From: JBMOKT01 sp049323895
GTDB lineage: Bacteria > Bacillota > Peptococcia > Peptococcales > BICA1-8
DNA length: 64,000 bases
Assembly: GCA_049323895.1 (NCBI GenBank)
Contig: JBMOKT010000012.1
Coordinates: forward strand, 1 to 64,000
Reading direction: 5' to 3'
Every line of letters starts with the position of its first letter. Within the stretch, counting starts at the first letter, position 1. A program made the position numbers and the translations under genes. The notes beneath the pieces are model-generated. The model worked only from the letters and a program-made list of their open reading frames with translations, had not been told where the DNA came from and did not search any database. Positions 1 to 10,014 of the stretch are shown here, one piece after another.

Positions 1-163
1 TTTTTTCCCATGCTTTATGATTTTTATCTCTATTTTTTATCCATCCATATATTGTTGTGGGAGCAATTTCATGGCGTTTGGCTACAGCATGAACACTACC
101 TATTTCTTGTGTTTCTCGAATAATTTGTTCTTTAAATTCTTTTGGATAACTTTTTCTTCGCAT
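1..163 (-). CDS. IS3-type transposase OrfA, N-terminal fragment
   Basis: The minus strand reads from an ATG at 163 and stays open to the window edge, giving about 54 residues. The start follows a GGAGGGG ribosome binding site. The peptide begins MRRKSYPKEFKEQIIRE and continues with VAKRHEIAPTTIYGWIK, the helix-turn-helix pattern of IS3/IS911-type OrfA transposases (HTH_Tnp_1). OrfA binds the element's inverted repeats and is usually followed by an OrfB integrase, which would lie outside the window. Whether the element is intact cannot be judged here. A lone HTH protein of another transposase family is possible but less likely. Confidence 0.72.
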   Translation of the reverse strand, partial: MRRKSYPKEFKEQIIRETQEIGSVHAVAKRHEIAPTTIYGWIKNRDKNHKAWEK

Positions 164-225
164 TTCATATCCCCTCCAGCTATATGTTTAAGTTTAACTC
201 ATTAAGGGATATGACTCAAATCTAG

Positions 226-1406
226 TTACGGGGCTATAGAGAACCAACCATTTTGTATAATGGCTTCAGGTCTAATATCGATTCCTTGTTCATATTGAGG
301 TAATTTATTTTCTAGTATCATATCAATCCTTTTTACATCCTGAGCAAGTTTAGCCTCTAAAGCACTTGAAAAGCGTTCAGTAAGTGCAGCCCTCCAGAAA
401 TAATCCTGTAAATATTCCTGCTGTTTACCTATTGGCTTGTCTTTATGATGATAGAAGTAATAAGCAAATGGTACGATTAACGCATTATAAGGTAATAATT
501 GAGAGACTGGGATTCTATAAAACCCTCTAATATAATCAACGGCTCTTTCAATAGCATCAACTACATCATCCCATATATCAATAAATTGTTGCTTGTCCAA
601 TTTTAAAATATGTTTTTTCGAGCACTCTTTTACTAAGCAAATGGAAACAGTCTGTAGAACAGTTGCATCGGAATAGTCTCATAATCAACACTACTTAAGG
701 TATCAATTAACTCGTCATACTTTTCAGATAAATCAAAGTCTCTTTCAGCATCAAATGTTTTGGCAACCATTATTTCAAATACAGAAAGTTTCTTACCGCC
801 AATATTGATTCTTGTGAAGATCTCCGTGGCAATATCTATCGAAGAGTTCTTAATCAAGATAGCAGGAAAATCATAAGTAGCGATTCTTTTATAATATTCA
901 TCAAGTTTATCGTGATATTTCTCATCAAATTTCTTGGCTAATGAGAGTCCTCCATTTAGTAAATCAGTAAGTTTGATATAACTGCCAGTTTCCTTTTCAC
1001 TAATATCGGTTATGACAATATCTTCGTCCTCAGTGGCTAACAAGTCCACAAATATCTCCGAGAAATCTTCATCTTTAGTTTCTCTTTTAATAGTTACACC
1101 CTTTAGGCTCGCATATAAGCTTGTCATTCTCTGCTGCCCATCAAGGACATATTGTATAAAATCACCTTCAGGAGTATCTGGTAGATTTGCTCCACCAATG
1201 TTCCTAATAGACCTTAGCCTTTCCTTGGTCTTCCAAAGAATAAAAGTACCAATAGGATATCCCTTCAAAATACTATCCATTAATTTTGCGGACTGTTCTT
1301 TTGACCATACAAAATCTCTCTGAAATTGCGGTATTTTTATTAGTCCCTGTTCTATATCATTTAATAAAACAGTGAACTTAAATGAATGCGGTTCTGGTTG
1401 ATACAA
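226..1406 (-). pseudogene. DUF262 (GmrS-like) gene split by one frameshift
   Basis: The first part (1406 to about 664) has hallmarks of the DUF262/GmrSD N-terminal domain: IPQFQRDFVWS near the start and the ParB-like VLDGQQRMTSLY motif. It stops early at 633. The second part (about 664 to 226) continues the same protein in another reading frame. If one A is restored in the CAACTG near 662-666, the reading becomes MQTVLQTVSICLVKECSKK and runs on into DKQQFIDIWDDVVDAIERA. So this is one gene of about 390 codons with a one-base deletion. Related proteins cut modified DNA or act in phage defence, which fits the neighbouring restriction operon. Sequencing error in a T/A run cannot be excluded. Confidence 0.8.
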
Positions 1407-1459
1407 AAGCCTCTCCCCCTAATAATTCATTATCTTAAATATCGGTTAAACGCTTAAAC

Positions 1460-2092
1460 CTATAATAACATCTTACTTTTTAAAAACTCATTAACTCTCT
1501 TTAACATAAACTTATTTTCTTCTATATTTAAAAACATTCTGATAATCTCTTCTTTACTCAAGCCCATTTGATTCTCTAATTCCTCAATCATTCCTTTTTC
1601 TTCATACTCTCTAACTAAACTTAGCCTACTTCATTGATATTCTGAAACACCTCAATATTAGAAAAAACAATACTCTGATAGTCTAAATTTGAATTAAAGT
1701 TATTACAAAATTCTTTTAAGTCCTTGAAATTGAAATTTTCTTCTATCTTTTCTAATAAAGCATAATCATCCCTAAAACAACTTGCTAATTCAAGGGCCGC
1801 TTCTATGTGTAGTTTTCCAGCAAATCTATTACCCCATCAAAAGTATCAGCATCTATGAATAATTGTCCTTTTATTTTCCAAATAGCCTTGAATAGTAACC
1901 TGAAGGTAAAACAACATATTTTATATACCCTAAGAGAGCCCTTTCTTCCGGGAAAGACAGCCAATCATAATAAATATCATTAGTAGATTGATTCACAATT
2001 GTAAAGTTAACTATAAAAGAATCTAGTTTGATACCAAATTCCTTATCTTCCTCTAAAAAGTTCTTCCAGTAATAAACTGAGTTATAACTCAT
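1460..2092 (-). pseudogene. decayed gene of unknown function
   Basis: A good GGAGGT site precedes an ATG at 2092 that begins MSYNSVYYWKNFLEED. The reading stops at 1871, but the protein-like sequence carries on through at least three frame changes. One frame gives KAIWKIKGQLFIDADTFDGV, the next AALELASCFRDDYALLEKI and SIVFSNIEVFQNINEVG, and the last LVREYEEKGMIEELENQMG followed by LSKEEIIRMFLNIEENKFM, ending at a TAG at 1460. Joined, the pieces make about 210 residues. I do not recognise the family. It lies just downstream of the restriction operon, so it was probably cargo that has decayed. Confidence 0.6.
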
Positions 2093-2109
2093 AATAATAC
2101 CTCCGTATT

Positions 2110-2793
2110 TTATATATCCAAGGCAGCCCCCTTCTCCCTCAACCAATTTTTCCGTTCCAAGTAATCCGGCAACACCTTATCGACAATGTTCCAAAAACTC
2201 TCATTATGATTTGGATATAAGAAATGTGCTAATTCATGCACCACTACATAATCAATGATTGTCATCGGAGCCATTACACACTTCCAATGAAAATTTAGGA
2301 TATTATTATCGGAACAGGATGCCCACCGATTCTTTAGTTCCATTACTCTAATTCCCTGAGGCTTTACACCTATCATATCTTTGTAATGGTTAACTCTATC
2401 TTTTAATTTTTCCGCTCCTTTTGTCCTGTAAAACTCCTTAAAAAGTTCTGCTGCAGAAAAAATATCTTTTTTCCTCAAGCAAAAGTATCCTTGAAATAGT
2501 TTTAAGGGTTCATCCTGTTCATCAACTAATTTTAGTCGATAGGACCTGCCAAGATACAAGAATCCTTCACCATTGACAAACTGCCTTTTTACCTTTGCGG
2601 AATTCATATACTTCCATTCTTCTAATTGCTTGTAAATCCAATATCTCTTTTCTTCTATTACCTTTTCTATCTCCATAATACTTAAATGATCGGGGGCTAA
2701 CACTGTTACTCCCCCATCCCGCTCTATATAAATGCTTAGAGTTTTTCGCTTACTTTGCTTCAATTCATAGTTTATGTCCTTGTATTGTGCCAT
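2110..2793 (-). CDS. YgjP-type M48 metallopeptidase
   Basis: A 227-residue protein with the C-terminal zinc motif VVHELAHFLYPNHNESFW: an HExxH pair plus a downstream asparagine/glutamate, as in the YgjP/WLM metallopeptidase group. The N-terminal half matches the usual YgjP start, with KRKTLSIYI and a following beta-rich stretch. The start codon overlaps the hsdR stop by one base (TAATG), so the gene is translationally coupled to the type I restriction operon. YgjP-like genes are often found beside hsdR in Firmicutes, but their role there is not established; proteolytic control of the restriction complex is only an inference. Confidence 0.85.
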   Translation of the reverse strand: MAQYKDINYELKQSKRKTLSIYIERDGGVTVLAPDHLSIMEIEKVIEEKRYWIYKQLEEWKYMNSAKVKRQFVNGEGFLYLGRSYRLKLVDEQDEPLKLFQGYFCLRKKDIFSAAELFKEFYRTKGAEKLKDRVNHYKDMIGVKPQGIRVMELKNRWASCSDNNILNFHWKCVMAPMTIIDYVVVHELAHFLYPNHNESFWNIVDKVLPDYLERKNWLREKGAALDI

Positions 2794-5700
2794 TACCTCA
2801 CCAACTCACCGTGTTTTCTTTTGGCCAACTCCATAAAGTCACAAGTGATTTGCTCCTTTACTTCTATTACTTCATCAATATTGGAAAATAGCAACATATC
2901 ATCCATTTCCGATTTCAGCGTTTCTTGTTCATAGCCCTTATGCCAAAAATCAACGATTTTAATAGTTCGCCTTATAAGTGCAACAATATCTCTTACTACA
3001 CCTTTTAATTGCTCTTTTACTTCATCAGGGGCTTTATCCTTATCTTTAAATGCCTTAACAAGAAGCAAGTCATAAAATGGCGCTTCCTTTTGTGGGTCAA
3101 GACCTTCTGTCTCCTTGTCCTCTCCTCTTCCCTCTCTTACTTCCTCAAATAGAATCATTAACTGACGATATCTTTCTTCTATATCATCCTTGTAAGAATC
3201 AATAATCTTTTGCAACTTCTCACTAAACCGCTCATAGAGCACCGGATCAGTTTCAAAGTTGACCTTAAAGTGCTTCCTTATTGCGTGTTCCATCTCACTT
3301 GCCTTAGCCTTGGTAGAGTGGCTTTTATTCAAGGCATCTTTGAAGTCCTTTGAAAGTAATTCTACAGGAGGAATTTTGGGATCAACTCCTAAAGATATCA
3401 AGTGTTCATTAATTAACTTTTTAACCTTCTTACCGACACCCGTAATATTAAACGAATTATCTTTATATCTGTGTTGAGTTCTATTATGTATATGTCCAAA
3501 CGCCTTCATAGGTCCTACATAATCGGCGGCTGCGGGATTTGGAAGAATAATATCCATACTCTGCAAAAACTTCTTATAATGAACATCAAAACTTGCCCTT
3601 AAATGAACATCTTCCAGTAAATCTATACATCTTTCCAATACCATATATTGTTCGGCCGGTTCAGTTATTTGATATTCCACATATACTTGGATATTTTCTA
3701 TCCCTCTGGATTTAAACAAGTCTAACAACCGATAATACCTGTCCCTTAATATAGGTATCTCTGCACTTATATCCTGCATTGAACCTAAAGTATCTTCGTA
3801 ATCACCACCACCATAAATCTTCAAAGCATCATGGAGATGATTGCCGATACCAATATAGTCCACAATATAACCCCTATTTTTACCTCCAGCAGTCCGATTA
3901 ACCCTTGCAATAGCCTGCAATAGATTATGTTCGACCATTTTTTTATCTATGTACATTACCTGCTCAATTGGTGCATCAAATCCTGTAAGCAGCATATCGC
4001 ATACAATCATAAAGGCAATGCCAGTATTCCTCTTATCCGGGTCGTCATAGTCAAACTTCTTTTTAAAGTTATCTATGGCATTCGTCTCTCTTGCCTTTTT
4101 TCTAACCCTTGTAATCTGTGGGTCTTCATTGGTGCCGTCTGAAGAAACTACGACAGCCGTTTTGATGAACTTCAGTTGTTTTAAAAGTTCCATATCAACA
4201 GAACCTTTTGCTTCTTCCTCGGCGATTCGTTCTTGAAATGCTTTTTCTATGGCTTTTTGATAGCGAACTGCGGCCAATTTTGAACTTGTCACTACTTGAG
4301 CCTTAAAACCATTTGGTAGAATGTTTTCGATATAGTGTTTTACAATATCCTTAGCAATGGCCTCGATTCTTTTTTCTGCCTCAAATATATCTCCCAATGT
4401 ACCATACTTTTTCTTGATTAAAAGGATTTCCTGTTCGGTCCTTTCCCTAAATAAATCTTCAAATTTGTTATCAAACTCCGCCCTTTCATTTATGGCGGTA
4501 TCAACAGTCTTACCTTCATATAGAATCTGCACTGTAGCACCATCATTTACAGCATCCTGTAGTTTATAAGTATCTATATAGGAGCCAAAAGTATCGTGAG
4601 TTTTCTTCTTATGCCTTTCTGTTATTAGAGGAGTTCCTGTAAAGGCAATTCTAGATGCGTTTGGAAAGGCTCTAAATACATTCATGCCTAATGTACTTGA
4701 TTGAGTTCTGTGAGCCTCATCAACAAGAATAAGAATTTTCTCCGAAGGGTTAATTTCTCCAAACGCAATATATTTCGGCAATTTGCTTTCTTCTGCAATT
4801 TTTAGTGCCTTTACTAATTCAGTAGGTTTTACATAATTGTCTCTTTCAAAGAATTTATGAACCATAACCATTAAAAGGTTTGAGGTGAGTGTAGATCCCT
4901 TAGTTTTCAATTCATCAGTGCCTTCTGCATAATCGACCGTTTCCCCTGTCAAGATCATAGTATCACCTAATTGCTCTTCAAGGTCTGTACGGTCATTTAT
5001 TACAACTACTTTGTAATCTTTTAATTCTTCAATAGAGCGAATTTTTCTAACTAGAAAAACCATAGTTAATGATTTACCCGACCCCTGTGTATGCCAAATA
5101 ACCCCTGAACGCTGAAACGGATCATCCCCCGTTAGTAATCTTTGAATAGCCTTATAAACGGCTCTATACTGTTGATAACGACAAGTAACCTTAATCGTTG
5201 CATCCTTAGTCTGCATAAACACAGTAAAATGTTTTATTATATCTAAGAAAGTCTCTGGGGCTAGCATTCCCTGAATAAGTATCTCCTGAGAACGAACTTC
5301 CCCTAAAGGAGGCTCAAATTCTTTGTACTTTGGCGGGTAAATGTCTTTCCATTCCAAATAATGCTCATAAGATGCGCTGATTGTACCAAACCTTGCCTCA
5401 TCACCATTTGTAGATATCATTAACTGATTAAAATGGAATAGTTTCTCTTCTCCTTCTTTTTCAACAATACCTTCACTCTCTAATCTTTGGTTGCTATATC
5501 TCAATAATTGTCTAATTCCTTCTTCCATAGGGTTAGAAGTATAATCATTTGTATATTTACACTCAACCACTCCTAAAGGGATTCCATTAACGAATAAAAC
5601 TATGTCAGGAATTATGAACTCTTTAGCAGCCCCCGGTGTATCTATACGGAATTGACTAATAGCCAGAAAATGATTATTCTCTGGCGTTTTAAAATCAATA

Positions 5701-6071
5701 AATTTTACAGATGGATATTCCTCTCTAGTCACTTCATTTCGATCAACTGTTGTCCTTTCTTTGCCTATTAATAGTTCAAAAACTTCTTTATTAGCCTCAA
5801 GTAAATCTTTATGAGAGTGATCGGAAAGGACTGTAAACAACTCTTCTAATTGTGAATCATTTAGCCATTCAATACCGGCATCAGTAGTATTTATTCTTTT
5901 GATACAAGTTTTAAATGTATCTTTAAGCATAATTTCTTTAAAATCTCTTCGTAAACTAATGGTTGGATCGGTAGGAATAACGCCATTAGGATGTTCAATA
6001 ATCTCCCACCCCAAGTTATTAAGTTGTGTTAAAAATGGCTTTTCAACAAAAGTATACTCACTCATCTCCAT
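2793..6071 (-). CDS. hsdR: type I restriction enzyme R subunit
   Basis: HsdR, 1092 residues, is the ATP-dependent translocase and nuclease of the type I complex. A PD-(D/E)xK nuclease core is visible around residues 156-172 (IPDIVLF then VVECKY). The SF2 helicase motor follows: Walker A QGSGKS at about 329-334, the DEAH box ILVDEAHR at about 448-455, and QAIARVNR as motif VI. The length is normal for the family. The start overlaps the end of hsdS by about 14 bases, so translation is coupled. A second in-frame ATG two codons in is an equally possible start. Confidence 0.95.
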   Translation of the reverse strand: MEMSEYTFVEKPFLTQLNNLGWEIIEHPNGVIPTDPTISLRRDFKEIMLKDTFKTCIKRINTTDAGIEWLNDSQLEELFTVLSDHSHKDLLEANKEVFELLIGKERTTVDRNEVTREEYPSVKFIDFKTPENNHFLAISQFRIDTPGAAKEFIIPDIVLFVNGIPLGVVECKYTNDYTSNPMEEGIRQLLRYSNQRLESEGIVEKEGEEKLFHFNQLMISTNGDEARFGTISASYEHYLEWKDIYPPKYKEFEPPLGEVRSQEILIQGMLAPETFLDIIKHFTVFMQTKDATIKVTCRYQQYRAVYKAIQRLLTGDDPFQRSGVIWHTQGSGKSLTMVFLVRKIRSIEELKDYKVVVINDRTDLEEQLGDTMILTGETVDYAEGTDELKTKGSTLTSNLLMVMVHKFFERDNYVKPTELVKALKIAEESKLPKYIAFGEINPSEKILILVDEAHRTQSSTLGMNVFRAFPNASRIAFTGTPLITERHKKKTHDTFGSYIDTYKLQDAVNDGATVQILYEGKTVDTAINERAEFDNKFEDLFRERTEQEILLIKKKYGTLGDIFEAEKRIEAIAKDIVKHYIENILPNGFKAQVVTSSKLAAVRYQKAIEKAFQERIAEEEAKGSVDMELLKQLKFIKTAVVVSSDGTNEDPQITRVRKKARETNAIDNFKKKFDYDDPDKRNTGIAFMIVCDMLLTGFDAPIEQVMYIDKKMVEHNLLQAIARVNRTAGGKNRGYIVDYIGIGNHLHDALKIYGGGDYEDTLGSMQDISAEIPILRDRYYRLLDLFKSRGIENIQVYVEYQITEPAEQYMVLERCIDLLEDVHLRASFDVHYKKFLQSMDIILPNPAAADYVGPMKAFGHIHNRTQHRYKDNSFNITGVGKKVKKLINEHLISLGVDPKIPPVELLSKDFKDALNKSHSTKAKASEMEHAIRKHFKVNFETDPVLYERFSEKLQKIIDSYKDDIEERYRQLMILFEEVREGRGEDKETEGLDPQKEAPFYDLLLVKAFKDKDKAPDEVKEQLKGVVRDIVALIRRTIKIVDFWHKGYEQETLKSEMDDMLLFSNIDEVIEVKEQITCDFMELAKRKHGELVR

Positions 6072-7389
6072 TCACCTCAACCTTCACTCTAACTTTCCCA
6101 GTAAGTAGGTCTTGCATAAGTCCTTGTTTAAGCAATTTTAGTTTGTTTAAGTATGCATATTCCTTTTCTATAATGTCATCCTTCACATTCAGAATATCTG
6201 CAATTGCTTTTTGCTCTTCTATTTCAGGAACAGCAACCTTTATTTGAAGTATTTGCTGAGAAGTCAAATTTGCTTGTTTAGTACCGCCTGCTCTCGTATA
6301 TAGCGTGGTTAGATAGTAATCTGAATGCAGCACATAGAATAAATAATCTCTATCAATACCTTCTTTTATAATAAACTTACCTACTCGTTGGTTTAACATA
6401 AATTCCTTATTCATAGATGGGATCTTTACTGCAAAACCATAATCTCTTTTTCCGATTGTTCCGGTCATCGAGATTAAAATATCATCAGGCTTAACCACAT
6501 AATTAGGATATATATTTTTAAACTCATATGGTAAAAAAACTGGATCTCTATCAAGGTTCAGTTCATTATTAAATAGTGAGCCTATCCTAATCAGTTGTAT
6601 ACCGTCTTCGCAGTAGTCTTTACTTTCAAATGCGTATCCACCTTGAATTTCACAATAATCACTTAGAAAACTTTCGTTCCAGTCTTCAGGTATTAAGCCA
6701 ATAATGCTTTCCTTGAATTTATTTTCTTCAGTCTGTACTCCATTTTTTACTCTTACCCTACCAGTTAATAAATCTTGCATTAATCCTGTTTTAATATCTG
6801 TATACTTTTCAATTAAAAGTTCTGTCTTTTCAATAGCATTATCAACTGTTAGCAAAATCCGGCTTATCTCTTTCTGTTCCACAATTAGTAACGGAGTAAT
6901 AATGTTAAAATTTTCAGCATCTTTTTTGCTAACTTCTAAAAATGTGCTGCCGCTTCCTAATACTTCATATTTTTCTTTTAGAAATTTCATTTGATAAAAT
7001 AAAAACCAATTGTCCACTAATTCATTTGGTACAAGCGTTTTAAATCCTTGATTCGTACACATTTCAACTTCATTTATTTTAATTTCACCTATAGTAGCCC
7101 TTGAAGTCATTAATAAACTACCTATGGGCACTAATTTAGCAGAAGAGTTCTTAAGTCCGGCCTCTGTAATGTACTCCTTAGTATTCTTAATAGTTCTCTT
7201 ATTATCACTCGTTATATCTGTAGGAGTTGCCCAAGGAAAAGTACCACCTTCCCAATATTCAGAGCACGATCTATCAGGCGTTCCACCACTGACTATATTA
7301 CATACTTCAGATAATGGTTTACATTCCCACCCACTAGGAAGAGACTTTTCGTTAAAATCATTTACATTTTTACGATTACTATCTATCAT
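6058..7389 (-). CDS. hsdS: type I restriction specificity subunit S
   Basis: A 443-residue specificity subunit with two target-recognition domains. TRD1 starts at SGWECKPLSEVCNIVSGG, TRD2 at PEDWNESFLSDYCEIQGG. Each TRD is followed by a copy of the conserved spacer helix GLMQDLLTG(R/K)VRVK, at mid-protein and at the C-terminus. These repeats set the distance between the two half-sites. The 5' end overlaps hsdM by four bases and the 3' end overlaps hsdR, the standard M-S-R order. The recognition sequence cannot be read from the protein. Confidence 0.94.
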   Translation of the reverse strand: MIDSNRKNVNDFNEKSLPSGWECKPLSEVCNIVSGGTPDRSCSEYWEGGTFPWATPTDITSDNKRTIKNTKEYITEAGLKNSSAKLVPIGSLLMTSRATIGEIKINEVEMCTNQGFKTLVPNELVDNWFLFYQMKFLKEKYEVLGSGSTFLEVSKKDAENFNIITPLLIVEQKEISRILLTVDNAIEKTELLIEKYTDIKTGLMQDLLTGRVRVKNGVQTEENKFKESIIGLIPEDWNESFLSDYCEIQGGYAFESKDYCEDGIQLIRIGSLFNNELNLDRDPVFLPYEFKNIYPNYVVKPDDILISMTGTIGKRDYGFAVKIPSMNKEFMLNQRVGKFIIKEGIDRDYLFYVLHSDYYLTTLYTRAGGTKQANLTSQQILQIKVAVPEIEEQKAIADILNVKDDIIEKEYAYLNKLKLLKQGLMQDLLTGKVRVKVEVNGDE

Positions 7390-9980
7390 ACAATATACCC
7401 TAATTCTTTCAGAAACTCATCCAATTGATGGGACTCCTCATTTCGCTCTTTCAAAATTCTATTTGCAGTAATCTTGTATTTATCCCATAAGTTTTCCACT
7501 ACATCAATTATAATCAACAAATGTTCCTTCATATATTGGCTCAATTCTTCTGCTAATATAGAGTAAAACCGTTTTATAATGAGTTCTCTTGCTTCGTCTT
7601 CTGTAATCCGATCCCTTGCCTGTTGCACCAATTCATCCCTTGACTTCTCGATAGCCTTTATTTCTGATTTAAGAGTTTTTATTTTATTTTCTAAAGCCGT
7701 ATGTCTTTCCAAACGCTTTTCTATTTCAGTAACTTCCTCAGTAAAAAGAATTATTTCTCTTTCTATTACAGCGACTCTTGCTTCTATTTGCTCTCTATCA
7801 TAGCCTAAACTATCTAATTGTTCCTTCTTTAATTTTTTCATTTTCTTCAGGGTATCCTGCATAGGTTTCAACTCATTCTTTTTAAGAGCCGTTATCTGGC
7901 CATTTAACTCTTTTTTTCTTTCTTTCAGTTCAGCAACTACCTCTTTTGGCAATACATCACTTTCTATTTCATCACCTTGGTCTGAATCTTCATTTTCTCT
8001 TTCTTCGTCATCCGGCTCCTCATTAGCAGCAAACATTGCTTCCAACTCCTGAAGCCTCTTTTTGTTATCTCTTAACTTTTCAAGAACCTCCGGGAACTGT
8101 GCCTGCAGTATTTCTTCGTCAGGAATTAGTTCTGCATTCCAACCAGAAGCAGATATTGATTTTAAGTCGGCTGCTACAGTATGCCAAAAACTCACGAACA
8201 CGCCCTCAATTTTGTGCATATTCAGCATTTTAACTCCGGACAACTCTTTAACAAAAGTTTCGATAAACTCCTGCCTTATTGCAAATACATCTTTTGTAAC
8301 AGGTAGATTAATAAGCCTTTCCTTACTCTTATCCCACCATTTTTCTAGTTTGCATAGCATTTCTTTCTCTTTACTCACTATACCATCAGACTTTTCAATA
8401 ATCCCCTTTATCTGCTCTTTGTCCTCTATTTCATTCTTAAACAGATAGTAATCCTTATCCTTTTCATTAAATAGTAATGACACATCCAACCCATGAGCAG
8501 TAAATAAATTTTCTTTACTATCTACTTCCTTTTTAGGTATACCACCAAATAAATGAGCCTTTACATCATGCGGTTCAGGTTCTGGTGAATTATCCTCATA
8601 TCTACGGATATTTAAGTTATACTCTTCCTTTGCTAACTCTGTTATAGGAACAAGCCTTGAATACTTTGGAACCTGTAACCTATTTCTGTATACATGAATT
8701 ATTTTCTGTAAGTCTTCAGGACGCAGGGAATTTTGATTTTTCCCCTCCTTAAATTCTCTATCTGCATTTATGAAAAGCACTTCTTTTCTATCTTTTGCTC
8801 CCACTTTATTAATAACAAGTACGCAAGCGGGGATACCCGTACCATAAAAAAGATTTTGCGGCAAGCCTATAACCGCTTCTAAAATCCCCTCTTTGATAAT
8901 CCCTTCACGGATTTTCTTTTCTTCACCGCCGCGGAATAGAACACCATGGGGCATTATAGTAGCCATCTTTCCATCTTCTCTTAAACTTGCAATCATATGC
9001 TGAACAAACATTAAGTCTGCTTTCTTACCACTTTCAGGACAGAAGCCAAATCTGAACCGCTCCTTAAATTTCATATCCTTTTTGCTATAGTTTTGAGAAA
9101 AAGGAGGATTGGCAATAACTCTGCTAAACTTTTTCAATTCCCCGCCTGCGTCAAGGTGCATTGGGTTTTTTATGGTGTCACCATTACGGATATCTGCTGT
9201 GACAACTCCGTGCAATATCATATTCATTTTACAAATAGCCCAAGTCCCACCGTTGTCTTCCTGCCCATACAAACCTAAATCTCTTGAATCTCCGCCCATT
9301 TCCTCAACATATTGTTTAGACTGTATGAGCATACCACCGCTTCCCACACACGGATCATATACCGTCATATGCTGTTGTGGTTCAATAATATTAACTAACA
9401 ATCTAACAACTTCAGAAGGAGTATAGAATTCTCCTCCTTTTTTACCAGCACTATCTGCAAAATACTTTATCAAATATTCATAGGCTGCCCCTAAAAGATC
9501 TGGAAACTCAAAATCCTCATTTCTCATAGGGATAGTATCAAAATGTTGAATAAAGTCTACTAACACTGTATCGTCTAATGTCCTTTTACCAATCTTACGA
9601 TTGAAATTTATTCCTTTTAAAACATCCTCAAGCGTGTTAGGGTTTTCATCCTCTATTGCAGCGAGGGCTTTGTTAAGTCCATCTCCGACATTAGATTTTA
9701 AATGGCGAATATTCTCCCATCTTGCTTCTTCAGGAACAAAAAATCTATATTTATTTTTAATTTTTAGTTGCTTCTCAATTAATGTTTCAGGCAAACCCTT
9801 TTGCTCATAATCTTCACGAAGTGCTTCTCTCTCTGCCTCAAATTGGTCAGAGAGTCTTTTTAAGAAAATCATGCCGAAGATAAATTCTTTATACTCACTG
9901 GCATCCATTTTCCCTCTTAATATATCGCAGGCCTCTAATAAAAGCCTTTCTAACTTTGCTAATGTCAATCTTTGTCCCAT
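7386..9980 (-). CDS. hsdM: type I methylase subunit M, long form
   Basis: N6-adenine methylase subunit of the type I system. It has the HsdM N-terminal helical domain, motif I as YDPCVGSGGMLI (SAM binding) and motif IV as ANPPFSQN (catalysis). Both motifs are intact. The protein is about 864 residues, much longer than the ~500 of classical HsdM. The extra C-terminal ~350 residues are charged and look like a coiled coil, with runs such as KKMKKLKKEQLDSLGYDREQ; this long form is known in Firmicutes. I place the start at the ATG at 9980, because an upstream ATG at 9998 forms part of the GGAGG ribosome binding site itself. Confidence 0.92.
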   Translation of the reverse strand: MGQRLTLAKLERLLLEACDILRGKMDASEYKEFIFGMIFLKRLSDQFEAEREALREDYEQKGLPETLIEKQLKIKNKYRFFVPEEARWENIRHLKSNVGDGLNKALAAIEDENPNTLEDVLKGINFNRKIGKRTLDDTVLVDFIQHFDTIPMRNEDFEFPDLLGAAYEYLIKYFADSAGKKGGEFYTPSEVVRLLVNIIEPQQHMTVYDPCVGSGGMLIQSKQYVEEMGGDSRDLGLYGQEDNGGTWAICKMNMILHGVVTADIRNGDTIKNPMHLDAGGELKKFSRVIANPPFSQNYSKKDMKFKERFRFGFCPESGKKADLMFVQHMIASLREDGKMATIMPHGVLFRGGEEKKIREGIIKEGILEAVIGLPQNLFYGTGIPACVLVINKVGAKDRKEVLFINADREFKEGKNQNSLRPEDLQKIIHVYRNRLQVPKYSRLVPITELAKEEYNLNIRRYEDNSPEPEPHDVKAHLFGGIPKKEVDSKENLFTAHGLDVSLLFNEKDKDYYLFKNEIEDKEQIKGIIEKSDGIVSKEKEMLCKLEKWWDKSKERLINLPVTKDVFAIRQEFIETFVKELSGVKMLNMHKIEGVFVSFWHTVAADLKSISASGWNAELIPDEEILQAQFPEVLEKLRDNKKRLQELEAMFAANEEPDDEERENEDSDQGDEIESDVLPKEVVAELKERKKELNGQITALKKNELKPMQDTLKKMKKLKKEQLDSLGYDREQIEARVAVIEREIILFTEEVTEIEKRLERHTALENKIKTLKSEIKAIEKSRDELVQQARDRITEDEARELIIKRFYSILAEELSQYMKEHLLIIIDVVENLWDKYKITANRILKERNEESHQLDEFLKELGYIV

Positions 9981-10014
9981 AAATTTTAATTCCTCCATAT
10001 TTTCGTATTTGAGC

